The notes: generated by a model not told the origin, from the letters alone. 64,000 bases of DNA from Bacteroidales bacterium UBA6248 (GCA_002441345.1 DJVU01000055.1:98091-162090), one strand, 5' to 3'. Shown: positions 16,991-26,496, numbered from the stretch's first letter. A program made the numbers and translations.

Positions 16991-18880
16991 TTAAACAGGA
17001 TTTTCACAAGTCAGTTTTAACTCTTTTATCTTTAACTTATTATGCCCCGGGTTCCAGATGTATATTTTAAGAGTTTTTAAGAGAAAGTCCCCGGAAGGGG
17101 GATCAATTCCAAGTCTGATGGTACTCCATTCTCCGCTGCGGGCAAACAGCTCGGCACGGGAGGCTTTCCAGTAGACTGTTTCCCCATCTGCATCATGAAA
17201 CGATGCTACCAGAAGGGTTCCTTTTAATTCACCGGATAAATGCACGATCGCTGAAGCCGTCAGCCTGCTGACCGGTTTGCAGTCTGCCCCGGCAGGGATG
17301 CCTTCGTATCCGGGATAGAACTCCGGGTTTTCCCTCCCGGATGTTTCAGCAGTTGCTATGGAGTCAAAATCGTTCTTCAGAAAAACCACCCCTGTCTGCC
17401 GGTTCAGGCATTCCGGTTCGTCATGTCTGGAAAACAGCGTGGCAGCCGTCAACCCGCTGAAGTTTCTGTCTTTCACGATGCAGGGGAAACGCGCAAGTAT
17501 CATGTCCCTTATTTCGGCCGGGACAGGTTTGGTAAATGCATACAGGAAGTAAGGCGTTGAACACGTATCTAAAATGGTTTTCAGGGTGTCGAGATCGGCT
17601 TCGCCCCGGCTGCTGTACTGTTCAAAAGTCAGGTCGCAATCCCCTTCGCGCTCCAGATAATAATGAATGTACCAGGGATTGTTTACGCCAATGGCCTGTG
17701 TGATGTTTTCCTTCCCGAAATCGCTGTTCCATTCGCAGATGGCTTCAGCAACGCCCCTGAATTCGCCGAAATGCTGCCGGTGGTAGTAATCCTTCACGAT
17801 AACCGTATCAGCCAGGCCGGTAATCATCACCAGCCCAAGCAGTACGTTCATGAATTTAGCAGGTATTTTTTCGGAAAATGAAAAAATGAGGGCAGGTAAG
17901 AAAGGGAAAGAAAAGATCAGCACACTATCCTGAAGTACCGGATTTACCATCCTGGAGTAGGTATAACCGATCAGGAGAGGGAGCATGAAAAACAATGCTG
18001 CCATGAATCGGAACCGGTTACTGCCCGGCAAAATGCTGAACCACAGCACCTGCGTGATTGCAATAAGCAACAGTAGGCCAGCTATTAAGTAGGAGTTGTT
18101 AAAGATGTAGGCGATATGCAGCAAAGGCCAGTTCAGCCCTGGCTTGCCGAGCCATTGTCCGACGCCACCCACACCCAAATGAAACAGGGTAATGTAAATG
18201 TGCGGACTGAAGAGCAGGGATGCCCCAAGTCCTGCACCCAGATAAAGCCACAGACGATCGCGTTTCAGCAAAAAAAGTCCTGTTAAGCCTACGATAAGCG
18301 CCAGCAGAAAGCTGAAATAGTGATTGTACATGCATGCTGCCGTGAACAATGTGTATGCGACGGCGATGTCTTTCCGGGGCTTTTCATCGTTGAGCAGCCG
18401 CGTCCAGAAATAGATCATGGCCATCGACAGGCTTAGTCCTATCCCGTAAGGTCGTGCAATCTGGCTGAAAAGGAGGGGAAAATATAAAAATGATACGAAA
18501 GCTCCGGTCAGCAAGCCTGCATTTCTTCCGAACCAAAATGCAAACAGCCGTATGGTAAACCATATACCTGCTGCTCCGGCCAGTGCAAAGGGAAGGCGTA
18601 CGATCCATTCGCTCATCCCGAAAAGTTTTACCCAGAAATACATAAATGCCTGAACTCCGCCCGGATGCCCGTCGACCATCACGCCTTTGGTGACAAGATC
18701 GCTGAAGGAATCGAACCGTGTACGTCCAAGGGCGCTGAGTTCATCGTTAGAGTATGAAAAATCGAGTTGAAGGACCCTGAGAATAAGGCCAATGCCGACG
18801 ATTATCAGCGTCCAGCGGATGTATTCCCTTTGCGAAAGCGGATTGCCCGGCGGCGGAATAATAGCGGTACGGAATTTCAT
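16991..18880 (-). CDS. Polytopic glycosyltransferase, GT39/ArnT-like (PMT_2 type)
   Basis: The 629 residues have about ten hydrophobic segments between residues 25 and 360, then a soluble C-terminal part. Early residues include an acidic loop after the first membrane helix (NDELSALGRTRFDSFSD), where family members carry catalytic acidic residues. This fits the dolichyl-phosphate-mannose or ArnT-like families, which move sugars from lipid-phosphate donors to protein or lipid acceptors at the outer face of the inner membrane. The last 130 residues look like a beta-sandwich (TLKIYIWNPGHNKLKIKELKL) and may bind carbohydrate. The gene starts 16 bp after rlmB. Donor and acceptor are unknown. Confidence 0.8.
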   Translation of the reverse strand: MKFRTAIIPPPGNPLSQREYIRWTLIIVGIGLILRVLQLDFSYSNDELSALGRTRFDSFSDLVTKGVMVDGHPGGVQAFMYFWVKLFGMSEWIVRLPFALAGAAGIWFTIRLFAFWFGRNAGLLTGAFVSFLYFPLLFSQIARPYGIGLSLSMAMIYFWTRLLNDEKPRKDIAVAYTLFTAACMYNHYFSFLLALIVGLTGLFLLKRDRLWLYLGAGLGASLLFSPHIYITLFHLGVGGVGQWLGKPGLNWPLLHIAYIFNNSYLIAGLLLLIAITQVLWFSILPGSNRFRFMAALFFMLPLLIGYTYSRMVNPVLQDSVLIFSFPFLPALIFSFSEKIPAKFMNVLLGLVMITGLADTVIVKDYYHRQHFGEFRGVAEAICEWNSDFGKENITQAIGVNNPWYIHYYLEREGDCDLTFEQYSSRGEADLDTLKTILDTCSTPYFLYAFTKPVPAEIRDMILARFPCIVKDRNFSGLTAATLFSRHDEPECLNRQTGVVFLKNDFDSIATAETSGRENPEFYPGYEGIPAGADCKPVSRLTASAIVHLSGELKGTLLVASFHDADGETVYWKASRAELFARSGEWSTIRLGIDPPSGDFLLKTLKIYIWNPGHNKLKIKELKLTCENPV

Positions 18881-18895
18881 AACGGACGGAAACGG

Positions 18896-19642
18896 TTAAC
18901 GAGAGGCAGCGTGTTGTCTGGCTATTTCGAAAAGCAGGATCCCGGTTGCCACGGAAACGTTTAGCGATCCGATGGTTCCTTTCATCGGTATGGCCACAAT
19001 CTGGTCGCAGCGTTTCAGATACTCTGGCGACACACCGTCTTCCTCCGAACCCATAATCAGGGCGGTAGGCCCGCTCAATATAGCTTCAAAATATGGCCTT
19101 TCGCCGCGCTCGGAAGCAGCAACTATTGATAATCCGCTCTCTTTCAAATAGTCGATGGTATGTTTAAGGTTCGCACTCCGGTGTACCGGCAGGGTAGTCA
19201 GGGCCCCCGCCGATGTTTTTACGGCGTCGGCATTCACAGGAGCGCTGCCCCTTTCGGGGATGATTAATCCGTGAGCTCCGGCACATTCGGCTGTACGGGC
19301 GATAGCACCCAGATTGCGAACATCGGTAATCCTGTCGAGAATGACAAAAAGCGGCACTTCTCCTCTTTCATAGACCGACATCAGAAGATTTTCAACGGGC
19401 TGAAATGTAATGGGAGAAATAAAACACACAACACCCTGGTGATTCCCTCTGATAAGGCGGTTCAGCTTCTCACCGGGGACATACTGAAAAGGAATGTTGT
19501 ATTCGCTCATCAGCCTGCGGAGTTCGGGAACCAGTTCGCCCTTCAGTCCCTGCTGAAGCATTAGCCTGTCGATCTCCTTACCAGCTGCAATGGCTTCCAT
19601 CACAGGTCTCATACCGTAGATCAGATTGCTGTCTTTTGTCAT
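18896..19642 (-). CDS. rlmB: 23S rRNA (guanosine-2'-O-)-methyltransferase RlmB-like (SPOUT/TrmH family)
   Basis: The ATG at 19642 (248 residues, MTKDSNLIYGMRPVMEAI) is the family start; the upstream extension is not conserved and lies in the promoter. An N-terminal substrate-binding domain precedes the SPOUT domain with its three motifs: ITDVRNLGAIARTAECAG, LIMGSEEDGVS, and IPMKGTIGSLNVSVATGI. RlmB methylates the 2'-OH of G2251 in the 23S P-loop using SAM. Close relatives methylate tRNA, so exact target specificity is inferred. It is the first gene of the run with the GT39-like and MORN-like genes. Confidence 0.92.
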   Translation of the reverse strand: MTKDSNLIYGMRPVMEAIAAGKEIDRLMLQQGLKGELVPELRRLMSEYNIPFQYVPGEKLNRLIRGNHQGVVCFISPITFQPVENLLMSVYERGEVPLFVILDRITDVRNLGAIARTAECAGAHGLIIPERGSAPVNADAVKTSAGALTTLPVHRSANLKHTIDYLKESGLSIVAASERGERPYFEAILSGPTALIMGSEEDGVSPEYLKRCDQIVAIPMKGTIGSLNVSVATGILLFEIARQHAASR

Positions 19643-19664
19643 ATTTCTGAATGCGTTGGAGTTG

Positions 19665-19694
19665 CAAAGATACAGTTTTGGTCTCAGCCGGCAA
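19665..19694 (-). promoter_or_regulatory. rlmB promoter (-33/-7 pair)
   Basis: On the minus strand TTG, 19 bases and TATCTTTG form a good Bacteroidota promoter 22 bp before the chosen rlmB ATG. This supports the short start. Confidence 0.55.
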
Positions 19695-19774
19695 GAAGTC
19701 GGAATGATCGATACCAAAGCCTGATTCAGGTTATGCCGGAAGGGAAATTTTCAGCAATATTGGGATTACTTTGT

Positions 19775-19782
19775 TAATTTTG
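19775..19782 (+). promoter_or_regulatory. Candidate -7 box of the AddA-like gene
   Basis: TAATTTTG lies 16 bp before the ATG at 19799. No well-spaced -33 TTG is seen. Confidence 0.35.
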
Positions 19783-19798
19783 AACCTTTGTTGTATAT

Positions 19799-22700
19799 AT
19801 GAATAACTTCATCGTTTACAAATCCTCGGCAGGGTCAGGTAAAACCTATACCCTGATGCGCACGTATCTGTCGATTGTACTTCAGAATCCCGATGCATTC
19901 CGGAGGATACTGGCCATCACCTTTACCAACAAAGCAGCAAACGAGATTAAAGATCGTATTTTGCTGAATCTTAAGTTAATTGCTGCTTACGATGAAGAAA
20001 CATCTCCGCAGCATTCCGCTATTCTCCTCGCCAAACTTAAAGAAGAAACCGGACTGGAAGCAGCCGATCTTTCGGAAAGGGCAGCCCGTGCTCTGTCAAA
20101 AATTCTTCACAATTACAGCGATTTCGCAGTTTCTACCATCGATAGTTTTGTACACCGCATCATTCGGGCATTTTCTTTCGATCTGAAGCTTTCGCTCAAT
20201 TTTGAAGTGGAAATGGATCATGAAATTCTGGTTCGTAAAGCGGTGGATGACCTGGTGTCGGCTGCCGGTACCGATCCTGAACTTACGGCCATACTCATCA
20301 GCTTTATCCAGGAGAGCGTTGAGGACGATGAGAACTGGCAGATCAGCGATACCCTTGCTGCTTTCGCGGGAAAGTTGTTCAGGGAGGATGCCCGTGAAGC
20401 CGGATTTCTGCCTGCAGACGGTGTCAAAAAAGCCAGGGAAGCCATCCGCAAAGCGGAGGATACGTATCGCGAATCGCTGATGCAGATCGGCAGCAAAGCC
20501 CTGGAACTGATAGCAGGAGCTGGATTGACGGTGGATAATTTTTCCTATAAGGATAAAGGAATATACAAGTTTTTCAGTAATCTTTCGGAAGGAGAAAAAC
20601 TTTATGAAATTGGCCGTAATGCTTCCAATACAGTTGCAAGTAATAAGTGGCTCAACAAGGAATCGGAAAAGCGGATCAGCGGCGATGTACTCAAGGAGCT
20701 TACCGGTGCTCTGGAGCAGTTATTCCGGAATGCGGAAGCGCTGATTTCTTCAGATGGTTCGCGCATACGCCTGCTGCAAATGGTGCGCAGGCAACTGTAC
20801 CCCATGGCGGTGCTTCAGGAGCTTCGAAATCGTCTTGAACAGGTTAAAAAGGAGAGTAATGTTGTGCCGATTGCCGAGTTTAACAGAATCGTTGCATCCA
20901 TTGTTATGGAAGAACCCGTGCCGTTTATCTACGAACGTACGGGGGAACGCTTCAGCCATTACATGATCGATGAGTTTCAGGATACCTCGGTACTGCAGTG
21001 GATGAACCTGCTTCCGCTGATTGAAAACTCACTGGCAGCCGGGGGACTTTCCATGATCGTGGGCGATGGCAAACAGGCCATTTATCGGTTTCGTAACGGC
21101 GATGTTGACCAGTTTGTACGATTACCCGCAGTGCATAATCCCGGCAACAATCCGCTTATTCAGCAGCGCAGCCAGATACTTCAGCGGGAGTATCGCTTCG
21201 AATCCCTTCGCTCCAATTTCCGGTCGCGCAGCGAAGTGGTGAATTTTAATAACCGCTTTTTTACTGTTTCAGCACCGCTTTGGCTTGATGAGCGCAAGCA
21301 GGTTTATACTGGATCAGAACAGGAGTTTGATGCCGGTAAAAGCGGCGGACTCGTACACGTGGAATTTTACGGCGGCGATCCGGTTGATTATTCCGGCGCA
21401 ATGATCGAACGGGTATATGATCAAATTTGTGCACTGAACCGCGAAGGATACTCTTACGGAGATATTGCAGTTTTGACCCGGACCAACAACGAAGCCACCG
21501 ATATCACGGTTTATCTGAATACCAAAGGTTTGCGGGTGATTTCTCCCGTTTCGCTCCTGCTCAGGAACAATCCGGAAGTTGCTTTTCTTGTTAACTGGCT
21601 CAGGCTGCTCAACGATCCCGGAATGGATATTAGCAGGGTTGCCATAACCGGATACCTGGCCGATACCGGAATGGTGCAGTTTGAAAGCAGACACGAACTC
21701 TACCGACAGGTGGTGCGTACTGCCGGTTTTTACAGTATGCTCGATCGGATCGGATGCAGCATAAACCTTGCTGCTTTTGGCCATTTGTCGTTGTTCGACA
21801 AGATGCAGGAGCTGATCCGGGTATTCAGGCTTGAAGACCGGGCACCTCTGTACCTGTCGTTCTTTCTCGATGAAGTACTAAAGGTTTCCTCATCTCGTAC
21901 CGGAAGTCTGCAGGTATTCCTGGAGTACTGGGATCAGAAATCAAAAAACCTTTCAGTGGTTATGCCCGATACAGGCGATGCCGTTCAGCTGCTGACCATC
22001 CACAAATCAAAGGGTCTGGAGTTTCCGGTGGTTATCTTTCCATATGCTGACTGGGAAGTGAGTAATTTCTCCGGAACTGCATGGCTGCCATTCAGGGATG
22101 AGGCCGTGCCGGATCTTAAAACCGCCCTTATCAGCATCAACAAAAAGCTTGAAGGAACAATTTATGAAGAAGTTCTGCTGGAGGAAAAGGATAAAAAGAA
22201 ACTGGATCTACTGAATCTGGTTTATGTTGCTTTTACACGTGCTTCGGAGCGGCTTTATATATTTTCAGGGATTTGCAAACAGGACGCAAAGGACAGCGCT
22301 GATGTTAAGTCGCTTACCGGAATGCTTGGTAATTTCATTAAAAATGAAGGAATTTGGGAAGAAGGGCGTTTGATATACAGCTGGGGCGATGGTTCCGTGA
22401 TCCGGGGCCGAAGACAGGAGATAGCTCAAACCCTTGATGCCGGTTTTACGTCGAATGCCTGGCATCGTAACCTTACGTTTGCCTCCCGGGCTCCGGACAG
22501 CTGGAGTGCGGAGGCTCCGTCAGAAAGGCAGAAGACCGGTAACCTTATCCATCTGGCACTTTCGCAAATCCGGATCCTCTCCGATGTGAATCCCGTGACC
22601 GCAGATTTTGTCCGGAAAAGGCTGATCCGTAGTGATGAATCAGAGGCTTTTGCTGCCAAACTCCGTGGAGTGGTTAATCATCCCGGTTTAAGTCTGTTTT

Positions 22701-22951
22701 TCAGCGGGACAGCTGAAGTGTTTGCTGAATCCGCGATCCTTACCCCTGAAGGCAGGATGTACCGGCCCGACCGCGTTGCCGTTTCCGGTGGCTTTACCGG
22801 AGTTATCGACTACAAGACCGGCCGCAGGGACGATAGCCACACTGTGCAGGTGCGGCGCTATGCCTCCCTCCTGGAGGCCATGGGGTATCGCTCTCCGACA
22901 GCATGGCTTGTATATATAGATCAGGAAACGGAAGTATTGCGGGTAATCTGA
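19799..22951 (+). CDS. AddA/RecB-like UvrD-family helicase-nuclease
   Basis: The 1050 residues carry the superfamily 1A motifs in order: Walker A at residues 10-16 (SAGSGKT), DEFQDTS (Walker B), GDGKQAIYRFRNGD, LTIHKSKGLEFPVVIFP, and VAFTRASERLYIF (motif VI). The C-terminus carries the RecB-type PD-(D/E)XK core GVIDYKTG. It therefore resembles AddA or RecB, the helicase-nuclease that resects double-strand breaks for RecA. Bacteroidota normally encode an AddB-like partner close by; none is visible here. It is divergent from rlmB and followed by mnmH after 153 bp. Confidence 0.9.
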   Translation: MNNFIVYKSSAGSGKTYTLMRTYLSIVLQNPDAFRRILAITFTNKAANEIKDRILLNLKLIAAYDEETSPQHSAILLAKLKEETGLEAADLSERAARALSKILHNYSDFAVSTIDSFVHRIIRAFSFDLKLSLNFEVEMDHEILVRKAVDDLVSAAGTDPELTAILISFIQESVEDDENWQISDTLAAFAGKLFREDAREAGFLPADGVKKAREAIRKAEDTYRESLMQIGSKALELIAGAGLTVDNFSYKDKGIYKFFSNLSEGEKLYEIGRNASNTVASNKWLNKESEKRISGDVLKELTGALEQLFRNAEALISSDGSRIRLLQMVRRQLYPMAVLQELRNRLEQVKKESNVVPIAEFNRIVASIVMEEPVPFIYERTGERFSHYMIDEFQDTSVLQWMNLLPLIENSLAAGGLSMIVGDGKQAIYRFRNGDVDQFVRLPAVHNPGNNPLIQQRSQILQREYRFESLRSNFRSRSEVVNFNNRFFTVSAPLWLDERKQVYTGSEQEFDAGKSGGLVHVEFYGGDPVDYSGAMIERVYDQICALNREGYSYGDIAVLTRTNNEATDITVYLNTKGLRVISPVSLLLRNNPEVAFLVNWLRLLNDPGMDISRVAITGYLADTGMVQFESRHELYRQVVRTAGFYSMLDRIGCSINLAAFGHLSLFDKMQELIRVFRLEDRAPLYLSFFLDEVLKVSSSRTGSLQVFLEYWDQKSKNLSVVMPDTGDAVQLLTIHKSKGLEFPVVIFPYADWEVSNFSGTAWLPFRDEAVPDLKTALISINKKLEGTIYEEVLLEEKDKKKLDLLNLVYVAFTRASERLYIFSGICKQDAKDSADVKSLTGMLGNFIKNEGIWEEGRLIYSWGDGSVIRGRRQEIAQTLDAGFTSNAWHRNLTFASRAPDSWSAEAPSERQKTGNLIHLALSQIRILSDVNPVTADFVRKRLIRSDESEAFAAKLRGVVNHPGLSLFFSGTAEVFAESAILTPEGRMYRPDRVAVSGGFTGVIDYKTGRRDDSHTVQVRRYASLLEAMGYRSPTAWLVYIDQETEVLRVI

Positions 22952-23079
22952 ATGGCTTTTAACCAGGGTTCGCTTTCGCTGATTTCATGGCATCGGGCTT
23001 CCAATTATGCCGGAATCGGTTAGATATGTGCCTTATGGTTCAGCTATTCTGGTATTTTCCGGCTGTGAAATATCAATCA

Positions 23080-23100
23080 CGATTAAAATCGGTAATTTTG
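23080..23100 (+). promoter_or_regulatory. Candidate mnmH promoter with overlapping inverted repeat
   Basis: TAATTTTG (23093-23100) is a -7 box only 4 bp before the mnmH ATG at 23105, which predicts a leaderless or nearly leaderless mRNA. Directly in front is CGATT-AA-AATCG (23080-23091), a possible operator. Confidence 0.4.
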
Positions 23101-23104
23101 CTGC

Positions 23105-24136
23105 ATGATCCAGAGATTTGGCCCTGAATGGTTGTTTTCGCAGGAAGGGAATTATACCTTGATTGATGTGCGTTCGCCTTCAGAATTTGCAAAAGGACAC
23201 ATCCCCGGGGCTGCAAATATACCCCTGTTTTCCGATGAAGAGCGCGCCCTTGTAGGTACGCGTTACCATGATGCCGGTAAGGATGCTGCATTGCTGGTAG
23301 GACTTGATTTTGCCGGAGTTAAGATGTCGGATTTTGTAAAGCGTCTGACCTCCCTCACCCGCGGCAAAAACCGGAGTGTTGCAGTATACTGCTGGAGAGG
23401 TGGTATGCGCAGTGCTTCCATGTCCTGGCTTTTCAGCACGGCAGGCTTCGATACAGTGGTACTGGAAGGCGGGTACAAGGCTTACAGGGCGTATATCCGC
23501 GAAGAAGCCGGCAAGGGAGCTCCCATACGTGTTCTCGGAGGAATGACAGGATCCGGTAAAACAGAAGTGCTGGGTAGAATGCAGAAAAAAGGCTGTCAGG
23601 TGATCGACCTGGAGCATCTGGCACACCACAAGGGTTCCGTTTTCGGATCGCTGGGGCAGAAAGCCCAACCTTCCAACGAACAGTTTGAGAACGATCTTTA
23701 CAACGAATGGCGGCTTCTCGATCACAGCCGGCCGGTATGGATTGAGGACGAAAGCCGCTCCATTGGAACCGTCAGCCTTCCGCCTCCCTTCTTCAACATC
23801 ATGAAGAAAAGTCCCTTGATTCTGCTAAGGATTCCTGCAGAGATACGAGTACAGCGACTGGTAAAGGAGTACGCATGTTTCGGCAATCCGGAACTTTTAG
23901 CCGGTCTTGATAAGATTGCCGCCTCCCTGGGCGGGCAGACTGCAGCAGCGATCCGGCAGCATATTGGCGGAGAAAACTATGAAGAGGCTATACGTCTGAT
24001 ACTGGGATACTACGATAAAACCTATCTCAAAGCGTTGGAACGCTTTTCAGACCGCGAAGTGATCACGCTTGATCCGGGAACCGGTGATGCGGAAGCAAAT
24101 GCTCATTTGGTAATGAATCTGGTTTCTGTAAGATGA
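23105..24136 (+). CDS. mnmH: tRNA 2-selenouridine synthase MnmH (SelU/YbbB)
   Basis: The 343 residues have the family's two domains. An N-terminal rhodanese domain (residues 15-130) carries the catalytic Cys96 in VAVYCWRGGMRS. A C-terminal P-loop domain carries GGMTGSGKTEV (residues 145-155). MnmH replaces the sulfur of 2-thiouridine at wobble position 34 of certain tRNAs with selenium, through a geranylated intermediate, using selenophosphate. The start fits, since the IDVR motif sits 20 residues in, as in E. coli. The next gene, 60 bp after the stop codon, makes selenophosphate, so the two form a compact selenium-tRNA module. No selA, selB or tRNA-Sec gene is in this window. Confidence 0.95.
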   Translation: MIQRFGPEWLFSQEGNYTLIDVRSPSEFAKGHIPGAANIPLFSDEERALVGTRYHDAGKDAALLVGLDFAGVKMSDFVKRLTSLTRGKNRSVAVYCWRGGMRSASMSWLFSTAGFDTVVLEGGYKAYRAYIREEAGKGAPIRVLGGMTGSGKTEVLGRMQKKGCQVIDLEHLAHHKGSVFGSLGQKAQPSNEQFENDLYNEWRLLDHSRPVWIEDESRSIGTVSLPPPFFNIMKKSPLILLRIPAEIRVQRLVKEYACFGNPELLAGLDKIAASLGGQTAAAIRQHIGGENYEEAIRLILGYYDKTYLKALERFSDREVITLDPGTGDAEANAHLVMNLVSVR

Positions 24137-24197
24137 TCTCAGCCTGTAATTGCCCGGCAGTAAAACACGCATACAAACACTTTTAGTAGTATTGGTA

Positions 24198-26405
24198 ATG
24201 AAACAGATATACCTGGATTACAACGCCACCACGCCGGTGGATCCGGAAGTGGCCATGGAGATGAATCCATACATCGGCGAACTCTTTGGAAATCCATCCA
24301 GTTCGCATGCCTTTGGCGTTAAAGCCCGGCTTGGGGTAGAAACGGCCCGCTCACGGGTTGCCTCACTTCTGGGATGCAGTCCCGAAGAGATTGTCTTTAC
24401 CAGCGGAGGAACCGAATCGAACAACATGGCCGTTAAAGGAGTGATGTATGCCCATCGGTCAAGGGGAAATCATCTGATTATTTCAGCAGTGGAACACCCG
24501 GCTGTTACCGAAGTTGCCCGTTTCCTCAGCAGACAGGGCTTCGAGGTTAGTGTGGCGGAAGTCGACCGGTTTGGTATGGTTGATCCCGCGGAGGTCAGAC
24601 GGTTGATCAGACCGGAAACGGTATTGATTTCGATTATGCATGCAAATAACGAGGTGGGAACCGTTCAGCCCATAGCCGAAATATCTGCCATCGCCAGGGA
24701 ATACGGTATTCTGCTGCACACCGATGCTGCACAGTCGGCCGGCAAAATCAGCGTAAACGTAAACGAACTGGGAGTAGATCTTTTATCGGTGGCCGGGCAT
24801 AAGCTTTATGCTCCCAAAGGTATAGGCGCATTGTACATCCGCAAAGGCGTTACCCTTGAAAAGCTGATGCACGGAGCCGGTCATGAGCAGGATTTGCGGG
24901 CGGGAACCGAGAATGTGCCCGAGATTGCCGGACTGGGCAAGGCCTGTGAAATTGCTGGTAAAGGGCTGGAAACGTACCGGAAGCATACATTTGCACTGAA
25001 GCAGATATTTCTTCGTATTCTTCGCGATAACAACATCGATTTTAAGGTTCACGGTCATCCGGAGCAATGCCTCCCCAATACACTGAGCGTGGGATTCCGA
25101 AACCTGGATGCGGGAACAATTCTGTCAGCGCTGCCCGTGCTGGCAGTATCGGCAGGGGCAGCCTGTCATACCGGTGCACTGTCGGGCTCATCCGTGCTGG
25201 GTGCAATGAAAGCAAATCCCGCTTATTCCGCAGGCACCATTCGTATTTCATTCGGACGGTATTCAACGGAGACGGAAGTTACGGAGGCTGCCAAACAACT
25301 GGCTGAAACACTCCGGAAACTGAATGCGGGTTCTTCACAGCAGGGTGTTGCAGCCGTAGCTACCGGAAAGGTGCGCTTAACCGAATACACCCACGGGATG
25401 GGCTGTGCCTGCAAGATCAGACCGGCTGACCTGGAAAAGGTGCTGGTGAACCTTCCAGCGGTAATGGATCCGAACGTTCTGGTGGGAGCCGATAAACGCG
25501 ACGATGCGGCAGTCTACCGTATCAACGCGGAGGTAGCTCTGGTACAGACCGTGGATTTTTTTACTCCCGTAGTGGATGATCCCTTTCTTTTCGGAGCTGT
25601 TGCTGCTGCCAATGCCCTGAGCGATGTCTATGCGATGGGAGCTATTCCGGCTTTCGCCCTTAATATAGCAGCGTTTCCGGTAAACCGACTTCCTCTTACG
25701 GTGATGCAGGAGATTATGCAAGGCGCTTCCGAAAAAGCGAAAGAGGCTGGTATATACATCCTGGGCGGACACAGCATCGAAGACAACGAACCGAAATTTG
25801 GAATGGTTGTCAGCGGATTTGTACATCCCGAAAAGGTGCTTACCAATGCAGGTGCAAAACCCGGCGATCGCCTTATACTTACCAAACCCCTGGGAACCGG
25901 GATAATTTCAACGGCCGTAAAAATGGGACTGGCCGGAAAAAATTCAGAAGCGGAAGCCGGACAGGTAATGGCTGCTCTTAATAAAACCGCGGCGGAGCTG
26001 ATGAAATCATACGATGTAAATGCCTGCACCGATGTAAGCGGCTTTGGCCTTGCCGGTCATCTCCGGGAGATGGCACTGGCTTCGGGTGTGGATGTGCATA
26101 TCCAGTTCAATAAAATTCCTCTAATTGCAGGTGTGGCTGCATTGGCAGCTGCCGGTGCCGTTCCCGGCGGAAGCAGGGCTAACCTGAGTTTTGCTTCCGA
26201 ATGGACCAACTTTGGTGAGCTCTCAACAACCGACCGTTTTATCCTGTGCGATGCCCAAACATCCGGCGGGCTATTGATCAGCATGCCGGAAACACAGGCT
26301 GAGGCACTGGAAAAATCCTTGCTTTCAGCCGGAATTCGTTGTGCACAGATCGGTTTCGTAAAAGGAGAAGGAAAAGGGAATATTACTGTTAGGTATGACG
26401 GCTGA
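24198..26405 (+). CDS. selD: Cysteine desulfurase-SelD fusion (selenide delivery and selenophosphate synthesis)
   Basis: From the ATG at 24198 (735 residues, MKQIYLDYNATTPVD) two complete enzymes share one chain. Residues 1-372 are a NifS/IscS-like class V PLP enzyme, with the lysine in SVAGHKLYAPKG (Lys202) and catalytic Cys323 in VSAGAACHTG. A linker of about 20 residues follows. Residues 391-735 are full-length SelD. Its start, VRLTEYTHGMGCACKIRP, matches E. coli SelD, and Cys403 and Lys406 correspond to the essential Cys17 and Lys20. SelD makes selenophosphate from selenide and ATP. The fused desulfurase could release selenium from selenocysteine and pass it across directly. Cysteine, not selenocysteine, occupies the SelD active site. 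Confidence 0.93.
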   Translation: MKQIYLDYNATTPVDPEVAMEMNPYIGELFGNPSSSHAFGVKARLGVETARSRVASLLGCSPEEIVFTSGGTESNNMAVKGVMYAHRSRGNHLIISAVEHPAVTEVARFLSRQGFEVSVAEVDRFGMVDPAEVRRLIRPETVLISIMHANNEVGTVQPIAEISAIAREYGILLHTDAAQSAGKISVNVNELGVDLLSVAGHKLYAPKGIGALYIRKGVTLEKLMHGAGHEQDLRAGTENVPEIAGLGKACEIAGKGLETYRKHTFALKQIFLRILRDNNIDFKVHGHPEQCLPNTLSVGFRNLDAGTILSALPVLAVSAGAACHTGALSGSSVLGAMKANPAYSAGTIRISFGRYSTETEVTEAAKQLAETLRKLNAGSSQQGVAAVATGKVRLTEYTHGMGCACKIRPADLEKVLVNLPAVMDPNVLVGADKRDDAAVYRINAEVALVQTVDFFTPVVDDPFLFGAVAAANALSDVYAMGAIPAFALNIAAFPVNRLPLTVMQEIMQGASEKAKEAGIYILGGHSIEDNEPKFGMVVSGFVHPEKVLTNAGAKPGDRLILTKPLGTGIISTAVKMGLAGKNSEAEAGQVMAALNKTAAELMKSYDVNACTDVSGFGLAGHLREMALASGVDVHIQFNKIPLIAGVAALAAAGAVPGGSRANLSFASEWTNFGELSTTDRFILCDAQTSGGLLISMPETQAEALEKSLLSAGIRCAQIGFVKGEGKGNITVRYDG

Positions 26406-26496
26406 CAGACAGTAAGAAGTCTCACAGTCCGGTTATTTGTTTAGAAAATTGCAGAATCACACGTAACGGATGTTATACTTTAACGGCAAATGTCAT

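Noticed and set aside
24150..26405. A selenocysteine codon (in-frame TGA) in SelD or elsewhere in the selenium module
   Set aside because: The SelD active site is encoded as Cys, and the reading frame has no internal TGA.
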